This document shows, one piece after another, positions 1 to 6,860 of a stretch of 10,431 nt of DNA. The notes below the pieces were generated by a model. It was given only the letters and a program-made list of their open reading frames with translations, was not told where the DNA came from and made no database searches. The stretch comes from CAZWUL01 sp964636625 (GTDB taxonomy: Bacteria; Atribacterota; Phoenicimicrobiia; Phoenicimicrobiales; Stramentimicrobiaceae), in the NCBI GenBank assembly GCA_964636625.1, contig CAZWUL010000033.1:1-10431 (forward strand), in the 5' to 3' direction. Made by a program: the position numbers and the translations under genes. Each line of letters starts with the position of its first letter. The first letter of the stretch is position 1.

Positions 1-448
1 GCTGGATTACTTCTTCTACCTCTTTTTTACCCAAGCCTACATCTATATAGAAGTCTTTAAAATCAGGTGCTTTTCTTTTCTCTGCTTCCTCTAAAACATG
101 AATTGGCTTAGAACCTATGACTCCGATTAAATCTTTTTTCCCATGCACAATTACCCGTTGGGCAACCAAGGTCTTCGGGTCAAAACCACCAACCCTGGCA
201 AACCTTATAAACCCGTTTTTATCAATAGATTTTACCAGGAACCCGATCTGATCCATATGAGCCGCCAGCATTATTTTTTTGTACACTTTTTGTCCATCGG
301 CACCCTTTTTTAAGGCAATTACGTTTCCCATGCAATCTGTTTCTACATTATCACAAAAAATTTGCAACTCATCTTTAATAACCTCTGTCACAAGGCTTTC
401 ATAACCTGATATACCTGGCGTCTCACAGAGTTTTTTTAATAATTCCAT
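1..448 (-). CDS. M42 family metallopeptidase (aminopeptidase/endoglucanase-like), N-terminal part
   Basis: The gene runs off the left edge; 149 codons are visible, of roughly 350 usual for the family. The translation starts MELLKKLCETPGISGYE, the typical M42 opening. The metal-binding segment LAAHMDQIGFLV follows, with His64 and Asp66 as the first dinuclear-metal ligands, then GVIGSKPIHVLE around residues 113-124. M42 enzymes are large cytosolic self-compartmentalising (TET-like) aminopeptidases that trim peptides to amino acids. The later metal ligands and the catalytic Glu are outside the window. The ATG at 446-448 is preceded by AAAGGAAAAG about 10 bases upstream. The gene sits 157 bases after the HIT gene in the same direction and has its own candidate promoter, so it may be an independent unit. 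The family is clear; the exact substrate is not. Confidence 0.93.
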   Translation of the reverse strand, partial: MELLKKLCETPGISGYESLVTEVIKDELQIFCDNVETDCMGNVIALKKGADGQKVYKKIMLAAHMDQIGFLVKSIDKNGFIRFARVGGFDPKTLVAQRVIVHGKKDLIGVIGSKPIHVLEEAEKRKAPDFKDFYIDVGLGKKEVEEVIQ

Positions 449-495
449 ATACAACTTTTCCTTTCTTTACTTATAAAATTACATATAAAATATAC

Positions 496-524
496 ATTAT
501 ACATTGTAATTTTGTATATCTTTA
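496..524 (-). promoter_or_regulatory. Candidate sigma-70 promoter for the M42 peptidase gene
   Basis: On the minus strand a perfect TATAAT lies at 496-501. A poor -35 (TAAAGA, 519-524) sits 17 bases upstream. The predicted start near 489 leaves a leader of about 40 bases before the ATG at 448. The region is very AT-rich, so a chance TATAAT is possible. A nearby TACAATGTA (500-508) overlaps the -10 and could be an operator. Confidence 0.4.
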
Positions 525-559
525 GTAAATACCGCACTCGCACAGTGGGTGACTTTAAG

Positions 560-576
560 AACCTCTAGAAGAGGTT
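560..576. other. Small perfect hairpin between the HIT and M42 genes
   Basis: AACCTCT, a 3-base loop and AGAGGTT form a perfect 7-bp stem. T-runs follow it on the plus strand (581-598), which gives a terminator look in the rightward direction, but no rightward gene ends here. Read leftward, as the genes run, the A-tract precedes the stem and only a weak CTTAAAG follows. It may be a poor bidirectional terminator or an mRNA 3'-end stabiliser after the HIT gene. Confidence 0.35.
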
Positions 577-605
577 TAACTTTTTTACTTTTTTCTTTCG
601 ATTTA

Positions 606-1103
606 TTATTTAACTTTTTCTTGCTTGTGAAAAGCTTTTCTAAGCTTTTCAAGGGCTTGTTTCGGGTCTTCCACAAAAATTTTAGAACCACTTAGAATAT
701 CCACAAAACCCAATTCATTTTTATAACGAGGAACTATGTGTCGATGCAAATGATTGATACTTGCACCAGAAACTTCTCCCAGATTGTATCCTATATTAAA
801 ACCCTGACAAGAGTAGAGCTCTTTTATTATCTTTATGGATAAAACCGTTAGTCGATGCATTTCAGATACTTCATCAGATGTCAACTCCTCAAGACCATCA
901 ACATGCCTATTGGGAAAAATCATCAAATGACCGGGATTGTATGGATACAGGTTAAGCGCTATTGTCATTAAACCTGTATTGATAATCGAGGAATCAACTA
1001 CTTTTTTGTCATGAGCAATAATAGCACATAATATACAATCTACCTGCGGCCTATTGCCCTTGACATAATCAACCTTAGAAGGTATAAAAAGATGTCTCTT
1101 CAT
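606..1103 (-). CDS. HIT (histidine triad) family nucleotide hydrolase/phosphorylase
   Basis: The 165-residue protein carries the histidine triad HLHRHIV at residues 118-124, with the middle His120 the expected nucleophile. It also has the family's NPGHLMIFPNRHV segment (56-68) and a CILC pair (23-26) like the zinc-type Cys pair of many Ap4A-phosphorylase-like HIT proteins. HIT enzymes act on nucleoside phosphoramidates or dinucleoside polyphosphates in the cytosol; HLHRHIVPRY and the overall length look closest to the Ap4A-type group, which is inference. An in-frame GTG at 1116-1118 would add five residues (MRQQQ). However, GTGAGG there is a good SD placed 9 bases before the ATG at 1101-1103, so I chose the ATG. 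It lies 37 bases downstream of comB and is probably the last gene of the yjbQ-recD2-apgM-comB operon. Confidence 0.93.
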   Translation of the reverse strand: MKRHLFIPSKVDYVKGNRPQVDCILCAIIAHDKKVVDSSIINTGLMTIALNLYPYNPGHLMIFPNRHVDGLEELTSDEVSEMHRLTVLSIKIIKELYSCQGFNIGYNLGEVSGASINHLHRHIVPRYKNELGFVDILSGSKIFVEDPKQALEKLRKAFHKQEKVK

Positions 1104-1140
1104 TTGTTGTTGCCTCACTTATAATCTTTATTATTTTGTT

Positions 1141-1881
1141 TTAATTTACCAATTTATCCTTAACAATAATTGAGTCACCTTTGATAATCGGGATAATATT
1201 ATAGATATTTTTTTGAGCACAAAAGGCAATATCATCTTTTAACCCCATCTCAATAAGGTGATTACCCCAGACGCTTTTTTTCATCATCGCAATTAAATCA
1301 CTGCCAGAATCACGGTATATAATAGATGCCACTGTTGAGTCATCAAAATGATAATCATTTTTATACAATTGGTATGCACAAGAAGACCTTATCATTCCAG
1401 CACAAACAGTGTCTTCCAAAGATACATTTCCCCTGTCACCTGCACAAACGAGTAATACCTTCCCGGCATAGGACAGGCAATGTTCTGACACTGCCTTATT
1501 ATTTAAAAAACTCCCAACAATAATCTCTTTCGCACTTTTCGCCATTTCAATCGCTTTAACACCATTGGTGGTAGTCAGCAAAATTATCTTACCTTTAATC
1601 TTGTAATTATTATATTCCAGGGGAGAATTTCCAAGGTTAAAACCTGCAAGCTTTGCCCCATTTCTTTCTCCGCACAATAGAACTGATTCAGCAGGGTATT
1701 CATTTGCTCGAGCTCGTGCCTGTTCAGGCATATAAACAGGAATAATTTTCTCTGCACCGTAGTGAAGCGCAGTTGTGATAGTACTGCTGGCACGCAATAC
1801 ATCAATTACCACAACCAGGCAATCTGAAATATCTTTATTCTTTAATTCTTCCGGCAATAATACAATATCTAATCCAGTCAC
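1141..1881 (-). CDS. comB: 2-phosphosulfolactate phosphatase (ComB family)
   Basis: The 246-residue protein is full length for ComB. Family landmarks in order are VVVIDVLRASSTI (23-35), LLCGERNG (68-75), GFNLGNSPLEY (80-90), LLTTTNGVKAI (101-111), VCAGDRGNVSLEDTVCAGM (145-163) and a C-terminal GNHLIEMGLKDDI (206-218). ComB is a Mg2+-dependent cytosolic phosphatase that converts 2-phosphosulfolactate to sulfolactate in coenzyme M synthesis in methanogens; many bacteria have homologues of uncertain role. The start is GTG (1879-1881) with AAGGA seven bases upstream (1889-1893). It lies 53 bases after apgM and 37 before the HIT gene. ComA and ComC, the neighbouring steps of the pathway, are not in the window, so the substrate in this organism could differ. 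Confidence 0.93.
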   Translation of the reverse strand: MTGLDIVLLPEELKNKDISDCLVVVIDVLRASSTITTALHYGAEKIIPVYMPEQARARANEYPAESVLLCGERNGAKLAGFNLGNSPLEYNNYKIKGKIILLTTTNGVKAIEMAKSAKEIIVGSFLNNKAVSEHCLSYAGKVLLVCAGDRGNVSLEDTVCAGMIRSSCAYQLYKNDYHFDDSTVASIIYRDSGSDLIAMMKKSVWGNHLIEMGLKDDIAFCAQKNIYNIIPIIKGDSIIVKDKLVN

Positions 1882-1934
1882 AGAAATATCCTTAATGCCA
1901 AATACTGGCTTCTTAAACCAAATTATTTTATGTT

Positions 1935-3143
1935 TTATGCACCATACTTGTTCAGCTTAAGGGCATTGGCAAGCATTAACTGCATGGCTTCCATGGCAGG
2001 AAAACGCCCTAATCCCCCTTTTGCAAATTCAACTTCACTAAAACGTTTTACATCATCTACACGGATATACCGCGAATAGAGCAGAAACGGATTTGGATGC
2101 CAGCTATGGGCGGCTAATACTGCCGGTGTTGAATGATCTCCTGTTATGGCTATGACATCAGGATTAAGCTCTAACATCAGGGGAATACAGCCATCTAATT
2201 CCTCGATTACTTTTACCTTTTCCTCATAGTTTCCATCTTCACCATAGCTATCTGTCTTTTTAATATGAATATAAAAGAAATCATATTTTTGATAATTATC
2301 TCTCATGCTAATAAATTCATCAGCAATAGTATCACCGGTATCAATAACATCCATGCCAACTAACTTAGCCAATCCACGGTACATGGGATAAGCAGCAATG
2401 GCAGCAGTTTTTAATTTAAAAACTTCATTCATGGAAGGCAACCCGGGATGTTTGGCAATTCCCCGTAGCAAGATAGCGTTCGCCGGGTGCTGTTCCTTTA
2501 GCACTTCCAACGCTCTGTCAATAAATTTATTTACAATCCTTACGCTTGCTTTGCTCTCTGGCTTCAGAGCCTCAGCATACTTTATTTTTTTACCGGTAAC
2601 CTGTGGATCGGCATCTGATATACCATCCACTAATCCTTTTCCGCGAAAGACAACTACAAAGCGATGTTCTTTACCTGGTTTTATTAATACTTTTACACCA
2701 TCTATTTCAGTTATTTTTTCCTGTAATAAACTACATATTTTCTGGTTTTTTTCTGTAGCTATTCTGCCCGCCCTGCGGTCAGTAATTATGCCATTGTCAT
2801 CAATCGTGGCAAAATTACCGCGGCACGCCAGGTCATCTTCGGTTAGTTCAATATCAATACCCAGTGCTTCTAATACACCTCGGCCTATTTGGCATTTAAT
2901 GGGGTCGTATCCAAATAAAGAAACATGGGCTGGACCACTTCCCGGGGTGATGCCACGAGCAATAGGATCGGTTAAGCCGCATACAGAGCGCTCAGCCAGC
3001 TTATCTAAATTAGGGGTACTGGCATATTCTAAAGCTGTTTTCCCGTCCCTGGAAGGCAAGTCTCCAACTCCATCAGCTACTAATAAGACAATTTTGGATT
3101 CTGATGAAATCGACAACTCTTTAATTAGTTCTTGTGTTATCAT
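1935..3143 (-). CDS. apgM: 2,3-bisphosphoglycerate-independent phosphoglycerate mutase, archaeal type (ApgM)
   Basis: At 402 residues it matches the ApgM family (about 400-410), an alkaline-phosphatase-superfamily enzyme interconverting 3- and 2-phosphoglycerate in glycolysis/gluconeogenesis without the bisphosphate cofactor. Visible motifs are VADGVGDLP (22-30, metal-binding Asp), TPGSGPAHVSLFGYDP (66-81, the conserved Ser-containing active-site loop), GRGVLEALG (87-95), HIKKTDSYGEDGNYEEK (293-309) and TGDHSTP (334-340). His346 and HPNPFLL (349-355) supply further metal ligands. All expected metal-ligand segments are present, so it should be active. The ATG has a strong SD, AAAGGAGAG, about 7 bases upstream. 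It starts 17 bases after recD2 ends, which supports one transcript. ApgM is common in archaea and in some bacterial lineages such as Thermotogota and Atribacterota. Confidence 0.95.
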   Translation of the reverse strand: MITQELIKELSISSESKIVLLVADGVGDLPSRDGKTALEYASTPNLDKLAERSVCGLTDPIARGITPGSGPAHVSLFGYDPIKCQIGRGVLEALGIDIELTEDDLACRGNFATIDDNGIITDRRAGRIATEKNQKICSLLQEKITEIDGVKVLIKPGKEHRFVVVFRGKGLVDGISDADPQVTGKKIKYAEALKPESKASVRIVNKFIDRALEVLKEQHPANAILLRGIAKHPGLPSMNEVFKLKTAAIAAYPMYRGLAKLVGMDVIDTGDTIADEFISMRDNYQKYDFFYIHIKKTDSYGEDGNYEEKVKVIEELDGCIPLMLELNPDVIAITGDHSTPAVLAAHSWHPNPFLLYSRYIRVDDVKRFSEVEFAKGGLGRFPAMEAMQLMLANALKLNKYGA

Positions 3144-3160
3144 TTTCTCTCTCCTTTCTA

Positions 3161-5323
3161 TTACCCTGTTAAAGAAATCATTTGTTTTAACCTTTCCTTT
3201 AAAAAGGTATTTCTTTTCACTGTTTTATTATTTTTAATAGCAATCCATAATGCTTTATGAGTTCCCACAATAATAACCATTTTTCGAGCTCTGGTAATAG
3301 CAGTATACAACAAATTTCGTTGCAGCAAAAGAAAATGTTGGGTCAACATTGGTATCACTACAACCGGGTACTCGCTACCCTGGCTTTTATGAACAGTAAT
3401 AGCATAAGCCAGCACTAATTCATTTAACTCAGAAAAATCATATTCGACTATTCGGGTATAAAAAAGAACTTTTATTACCTGTTCTTCAATGTCAATTTCT
3501 TTGATATTCCCAATATCACCATTAAATACTTCTTTATCATAATTATTCCTGATTTGCATAACTTTATCATTGATTTTATACTGCTGATGACCGTATTTTA
3601 AGGTTTTTCCACCTGGGTTTAGAGTCTCTCTCATTAATTGATTGAGGCTATCTGCCCCGGCAGCTCCCTTATACATAGGCGTAAGTATTTGTATATCACG
3701 CATTGGGTTAAAGCAATAACTGCCTGGTAAACGTGAGGTGCACAAATTAACAATTTTTTTTGCTGCTTTCTCAGGGTCTTCTTCTTTCAAAAAATAAAAA
3801 TCTCTTTCCTGTTTCCCTTTAAGAACCGGATACTTCCCCTGGTTTACTAAATGGGCATTCAGGACTATTAAACTCTTTTCTCTTTGTCTGAAGATATGAG
3901 TCAAACGAATTACCGGAATAGCATCTGAATCAATCATATCTTTTAATAAATTACCGGGGCCTACTGATGGCAGCTGATCAATATCCCCAATCAGAATTAA
4001 AAAAGTATTTTCTGTAACAGCTCGCAACAGGTGATTCATTAAAAGTATATCTATCATAGAAACTTCATCCAGGATGATAACATCTGCCCTGATTGGATTT
4101 GTTTCATCCTTGGTAAATCCTTTCTCTCTAGGATTATAAGCCAGTAAGCGATGGATGGTTTTGGCATTTCTCTGGGTAGCTTCACTCAATTTTTTTGCTG
4201 CTCTACCGGTTGGAGCTGCCAGCACTATTTTTAAGCCCAGCTCCTCAAATAACTCAATAAGCCCAATAGTAGTAGTAGTTTTACCGGTACCGGGGCCTCC
4301 GGTTAAGATTAAAACACGATGCAGGAGTACTTCCTTAATAGCCCTTTTTTGCTCAATAGCGAATTGAATGCGATACTTTTTTTCCAGCCCTCCTATCATG
4401 GAATCGATATTAATCTGGGCTAATTGCTGGGGGAATTTTATTAAAGCAGAAAGTTTTTTGCTAACTTCTTTCTCAGCATTAAAGTATAGCGGCAACCAAA
4501 CCTGGTTATTTTTAATAATAATTTGCTGTTGGTTGTTCAAAACAGCGCATTCCTGCTCTACCTGTTCCCGGGTTGTCCCCAAAAGTTCTGCAGTCATATT
4601 GGTTAAATCATTATAATAAACAAAACAATGTCCTTGCCCAGCATTTTCATTCAGACAATACTTAATACCAGCCCTAATCCGGGAAGGTGAATCTTTTTCA
4701 ATACCCAAATTTTGAGCGATTCTATCTGCAATTTTAAAACCAATTCCGAAAATATCATCTACCAGGCAATAGGGGTTGTCTTTTAATCTTTCAATTGCCC
4801 TGGAACCATATTGCTTGAATATCTTTACCGCATAGCCGGTGGTAATATTATAAGACTGTAAAAATAACATAACCTGCTTAATTTCTTTTTGTTCCTGCCA
4901 GGATTTCTTGATAAGCTCAATTCTTTTTTTGGCTATACCCTCTACTTCGCTTAACCTTTCGGGGTATTCTTCTATGATTTCCAGTGTCTTTTCTCCGAAT
5001 TGGTCCACAATCCTGTTAGCCGTAGCGGGTCCTACTCCCTTAATTAACCCTGACCCAAGATAACGCCTTACGCCTTCCAGTGTAGTAGGTAGAATAATCT
5101 GATAATCATCAAAATTAAACTGCCATCCATAGCGGGAATCCAGATTCCACTTACCCTTAAACTGGTAGGTTTCCCCAATGCTTATGGCAACCATTTTACC
5201 AACTATGGTTGTCTCTTTTTTTTCGGGTTCATGCTGGTCAATACGGGCAATAACAAAACCATTTTCGTCATTATGATATACCAGCCTTTTAATTGTCCCT
5301 TTTATAGAAAAAACTTCTTCCAT
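3161..5323 (-). CDS. recD2: ATP-dependent RecD2-type DNA helicase (SF1B)
   Basis: The 720-residue protein is a RecD2, the RecBC-independent 5'-3' helicase that functions in DNA repair and fork maintenance. It has an N-terminal OB-like domain (1-80) and helix-hairpin-helix-type segments (GLIKGVGPATANRIVDQFG, 92-110; DIFGIGFKIADRIA, 190-203). Then come Walker A GGPGTGKTT (342-350), PTGRAAKKLSE (371-381), Walker B DVIILDEVSM (414-423) and GDIDQLPSVGPGNLL (446-460). FRQ lies at 478-480, AITVHKSQGSEYP at 641-653 and YTAITRAR at 673-680. All SF1 helicase motifs are intact. The long N-terminal extension separates it from RecD of RecBCD, and neither recB nor recC is nearby. The ATG at 5321-5323 has GAGG five bases upstream and overlaps the stop of a 9-codon leader ORF. 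Confidence 0.97.
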   Translation of the reverse strand: MEEVFSIKGTIKRLVYHNDENGFVIARIDQHEPEKKETTIVGKMVAISIGETYQFKGKWNLDSRYGWQFNFDDYQIILPTTLEGVRRYLGSGLIKGVGPATANRIVDQFGEKTLEIIEEYPERLSEVEGIAKKRIELIKKSWQEQKEIKQVMLFLQSYNITTGYAVKIFKQYGSRAIERLKDNPYCLVDDIFGIGFKIADRIAQNLGIEKDSPSRIRAGIKYCLNENAGQGHCFVYYNDLTNMTAELLGTTREQVEQECAVLNNQQQIIIKNNQVWLPLYFNAEKEVSKKLSALIKFPQQLAQINIDSMIGGLEKKYRIQFAIEQKRAIKEVLLHRVLILTGGPGTGKTTTTIGLIELFEELGLKIVLAAPTGRAAKKLSEATQRNAKTIHRLLAYNPREKGFTKDETNPIRADVIILDEVSMIDILLMNHLLRAVTENTFLILIGDIDQLPSVGPGNLLKDMIDSDAIPVIRLTHIFRQREKSLIVLNAHLVNQGKYPVLKGKQERDFYFLKEEDPEKAAKKIVNLCTSRLPGSYCFNPMRDIQILTPMYKGAAGADSLNQLMRETLNPGGKTLKYGHQQYKINDKVMQIRNNYDKEVFNGDIGNIKEIDIEEQVIKVLFYTRIVEYDFSELNELVLAYAITVHKSQGSEYPVVVIPMLTQHFLLLQRNLLYTAITRARKMVIIVGTHKALWIAIKNNKTVKRNTFLKERLKQMISLTG

Positions 5324-5352
5324 TAATACCTCAAGCTAATAACAAACTTCAT
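5323..5352 (-). CDS. Possible 9-codon leader ORF overlapping the recD2 start
   Basis: On the minus strand an ATG at 5350-5352 is preceded by AAGGA about 8 bases upstream. It opens a tiny ORF (MKFVISLRY) ending in TAA at 5323-5325. The stop and the recD2 ATG form TAATG, sharing one base, the classic arrangement for translational coupling. Its start codon lies in the arm of a 7-bp stem-loop. No homology can be judged at this length; the claim rests on the SD, the spacing and the stop/start overlap. It could be chance. Confidence 0.35.
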   Translation of the reverse strand: MKFVISLRY

Positions 5353-5357
5353 TAGCT
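5334..5357 (-). promoter_or_regulatory. Stem-loop in the yjbQ-recD2 spacer
   Basis: AGCTAAT, a 10-base loop and ATTAGCT form a perfect 7-bp stem in the 86-base spacer. It sits just upstream of the recD2 SD and covers the start codon of the leader ORF. There is no T-run after it in the direction of transcription, so it is not a standard terminator. It may affect mRNA processing or translation of recD2. Confidence 0.35.
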
Positions 5358-5409
5358 GTTTCCTTCCATTTTACCAGTGTATTTTATAAATTATTTTACA
5401 AATAGGTTA

Positions 5410-5802
5410 TTATATTGCTTTAACCCATACTTTCCGGCTTCTGGGTCCATCAAATTCGCAAAAATAAATGCCCTGCCAGGTTCCCAATTTTAACTTACCA
5501 TTTTCTACAATTACTGCTACCGAAGAACCCATTAAGCTTGCCTTGATATGGCCTGCAGAATTTCCTTCCAGATGAGTATAATTGTCATCAAAGGGGATTA
5601 CTTTATTTAATTCCTGCAAAATGTCTGACTGAACACTGGCATCAGCATTTTCATTAATAGTAATACCTGCAGTAGTATGGGGAATAAAAACGAAACACAA
5701 CCCTTCCTGATGGCCGCTTTCCTGAACTAAATTCTGGATTTCGGTAGTGATATCCAGCATCTGGGTTCTATCATGAGTCGAAATAGATAACATTTTTAAC
5801 AT
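5410..5802 (-). CDS. yjbQ: YjbQ family protein (UPF0047; secondary thiamine-phosphate synthase enzyme family)
   Basis: The 130-residue protein matches the small YjbQ/UPF0047 family. Motifs are IPHTTAGITINENAD (40-54), HLEGNSAGHIK (77-87) and the C-terminal GTWQGIYFCEFDGPR (107-121). The conserved histidines (His42, His77, His85) cluster as a metal site in solved family members. Some members show weak thiamine-phosphate synthase activity, hence the name, but the physiological role is uncertain. An upstream in-frame ATG at 5821-5823 adds seven residues (MLPEERI). Those codons contain the SD itself (AGAGGAG, six bases before the ATG at 5800-5802), so I start at 5802; the ATG two codons further in is also possible. 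It is the first gene of the leftward operon and is followed 86 bases later by recD2. Confidence 0.92.
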   Translation of the reverse strand: MLKMLSISTHDRTQMLDITTEIQNLVQESGHQEGLCFVFIPHTTAGITINENADASVQSDILQELNKVIPFDDNYTHLEGNSAGHIKASLMGSSVAVIVENGKLKLGTWQGIYFCEFDGPRSRKVWVKAI

Positions 5803-5889
5803 AATCCTCTCCTCTGGTAACATTCAAATATTCTTTATTTGTACATTGTATCTATTTTTTAAAAAAAAGGAATAGCGCTTCAGCCTTTT

Positions 5890-5917
5890 ATATTATCACA
5901 TTTTATAGCCTATTCAA
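5890..5917 (-). promoter_or_regulatory. Candidate promoter for the yjbQ-recD2-apgM-comB operon
   Basis: On the minus strand TTGAAT (5912-5917) and TAATAT (5890-5895) are 16 bases apart. Transcription would begin near 5883, about 80 bases before the yjbQ ATG. A closer alternative is TACAAT at 5845-5850, which lacks a good -35. Neither is close to consensus, and the region is AT-rich. Confidence 0.35.
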
Positions 5918-6026
5918 AGATAAACAGATATCCTCCTAAGGATTTTGCTAGCAGCTATAAAGATAGAAAACTGTAGCAAATGCTTTTATAAATCTAACAA
6001 AATACCTAAAACTGTCTTATATTTTC

Positions 6027-6054
6027 TTGACTGTTTAATGAATTTTGATATAAT
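6027..6054 (+). promoter_or_regulatory. Strong sigma-70 promoter for the TPR gene
   Basis: TTGACT (6027-6032), a 16-base spacer and a perfect TATAAT (6049-6054) are present, with an extended -10 TG at 6046-6047. The predicted start is near 6061, giving a leader of about 40 bases before the ATG. It is the best promoter match in the window. Confidence 0.8.
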
Positions 6055-6061
6055 ACTAACT

Positions 6062-6080
6062 ATTAATAGCTACTATTAAT
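6062..6080. promoter_or_regulatory. Operator-like inverted repeat at the TPR transcription start
   Basis: ATTAATAG, CTA and CTATTAAT form a perfect 8-bp inverted repeat about 8 bases after the -10, covering the predicted start site. A further ACTATTAAT just upstream (about 6059-6067) makes a partial direct repeat. This position suits a repressor site. The stem is AT-rich and would be a weak RNA hairpin. Confidence 0.4.
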
Positions 6081-6102
6081 TCTAATATTTTAAGGAGGTT
6101 TT

Positions 6103-6834
6103 ATGAAAAATATTACTATTATCTTAACCTGCATATTAATGTTTTTAGGCTTTGCGATAAATACCATGGCTTCAGATTACCTTACCCAGGCAGATGCTCT
6201 CTATGAAAAAGATGATCTGGAAAAAGTTGCAGAATCACTACCTCTTTATCGGATAGCTGTAGAAGAAAATCCCGACAGCTATGAAGCAAACTGGAAAATG
6301 GCCAGGGCTTTAAGAGAATATGCAGACCTTTCTATGCAAGCAGATGTCGAAGATTGGAAAAATATCTGTAAAGAATATGGAAAAGAAGGACTCAAATATG
6401 CTGAAATTGCTCAAGATATGGAACCTGATAAGGTAGAAGGGAATTACTTTTACGGTTTATGCGCTGGAACTTATTCTGATGGAATCAGTATCCTGAAAGC
6501 TATCAGAGAAGGTTTAAGGAAAAAGACTGAGCGAGCCTTTGAAAAAGCCTATGAAATCGATAAAATGTATGATGATGCCGGTCCGATACTTGCATTGGGC
6601 AGGATGTGGCACCAATTACCAAAGCTTTATCGAAAAACACCCAGATCAGAGAATTACTTTGAAGAATACTATCAGCACTATCCAAAAAATCCACAGGGAT
6701 TAGTATATTTTGCTGAATTGTTAATTACCCGTAATAAAGACGACCGGGCTAAAGAACTACTAGAAAAAGCTGCTCAAAGTGACCACCCCTATTTCAGTAA
6801 TAGGGCTAAGGAATTATTGGAAGACAAATTCTAA
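6103..6834 (+). CDS. Exported TPR-repeat protein, possibly TatT-like (TRAP transporter T-component family)
   Basis: The 243-residue protein begins with a basic residue and hydrophobic stretch (KNITIILTC..FLGFAI, 2-19). A plausible signal-peptidase site follows TMA (21-23), so the mature protein would be periplasmic or outside the cell membrane. The rest is helical, with TPR-like units at 25-56, 60-80, 94-107, 142-155 and 200-225; the last (YFAELLITRNKDDRAKELLE) is the clearest. A central segment, GNYFYGLCAGTYSDGISILKA (113-133), then YDDAGPILALGRMWHQLPKLY (156-176), recalls TatT-type proteins, soluble partners of TRAP transporters. This is family resemblance judged by eye. No TRAP transporter genes are in the window. 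The start is ATG with AAGGAGG four bases upstream. It is the only plus-strand gene and is apparently monocistronic. Confidence 0.88.
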   Translation: MKNITIILTCILMFLGFAINTMASDYLTQADALYEKDDLEKVAESLPLYRIAVEENPDSYEANWKMARALREYADLSMQADVEDWKNICKEYGKEGLKYAEIAQDMEPDKVEGNYFYGLCAGTYSDGISILKAIREGLRKKTERAFEKAYEIDKMYDDAGPILALGRMWHQLPKLYRKTPRSENYFEEYYQHYPKNPQGLVYFAELLITRNKDDRAKELLEKAAQSDHPYFSNRAKELLEDKF

Positions 6835-6860
6835 GGAAAAATAAATCAAGTATACCTAAT

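Larger units (their letters stand above)
5803..6102. other. Divergent control region between yjbQ and the TPR gene
   Basis: This 300-base AT-rich spacer separates divergently transcribed genes. It holds a strong rightward promoter with an overlapping palindrome (6027-6080), a weaker leftward promoter candidate (5890-5917), an alternative leftward -10 TACAAT (5845-5850), and a T6-A8 tract (5855-5868) likely to bend DNA. I see no ORF or known RNA gene in it. Confidence 0.6.

Noticed and set aside
497..691. 64-codon minus-strand ORF with many lysines
   Set aside because: It overlaps the C-terminal coding part of the HIT gene in another frame, covers the hairpin and A-tracts, and has low-complexity composition with no convincing SD.
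2398..3237. 279-codon plus-strand ORF antisense to apgM
   Set aside because: It mirrors the intact apgM gene, whose motifs are all conserved. The antisense translation is rich in Ser and Pro without a recognisable domain, so it is a shadow frame.
4155..4616. Two consecutive plus-strand ORFs antisense to recD2
   Set aside because: They lie opposite the helicase ATPase core and have no SD or family motif, so they are shadow frames.
5861..5889. AAAAGG/CCTTTT hairpin followed by eight Ts on the minus strand, upstream of yjbQ (possible attenuator)
   Set aside because: The stem is six bp with two GC pairs. The best leftward promoter candidate would start transcription inside its loop, so the transcript would lack one arm. 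No upstream leftward gene needs termination. A TPP-type riboswitch was considered because of the YjbQ annotation, but the leader is too short and shows no such core.
5926..5950. AGGAGG-like SD on the minus strand near 5940
   Set aside because: No ATG, GTG or TTG at suitable spacing opens a frame of any length; the nearest TTG frame stops within a few codons.
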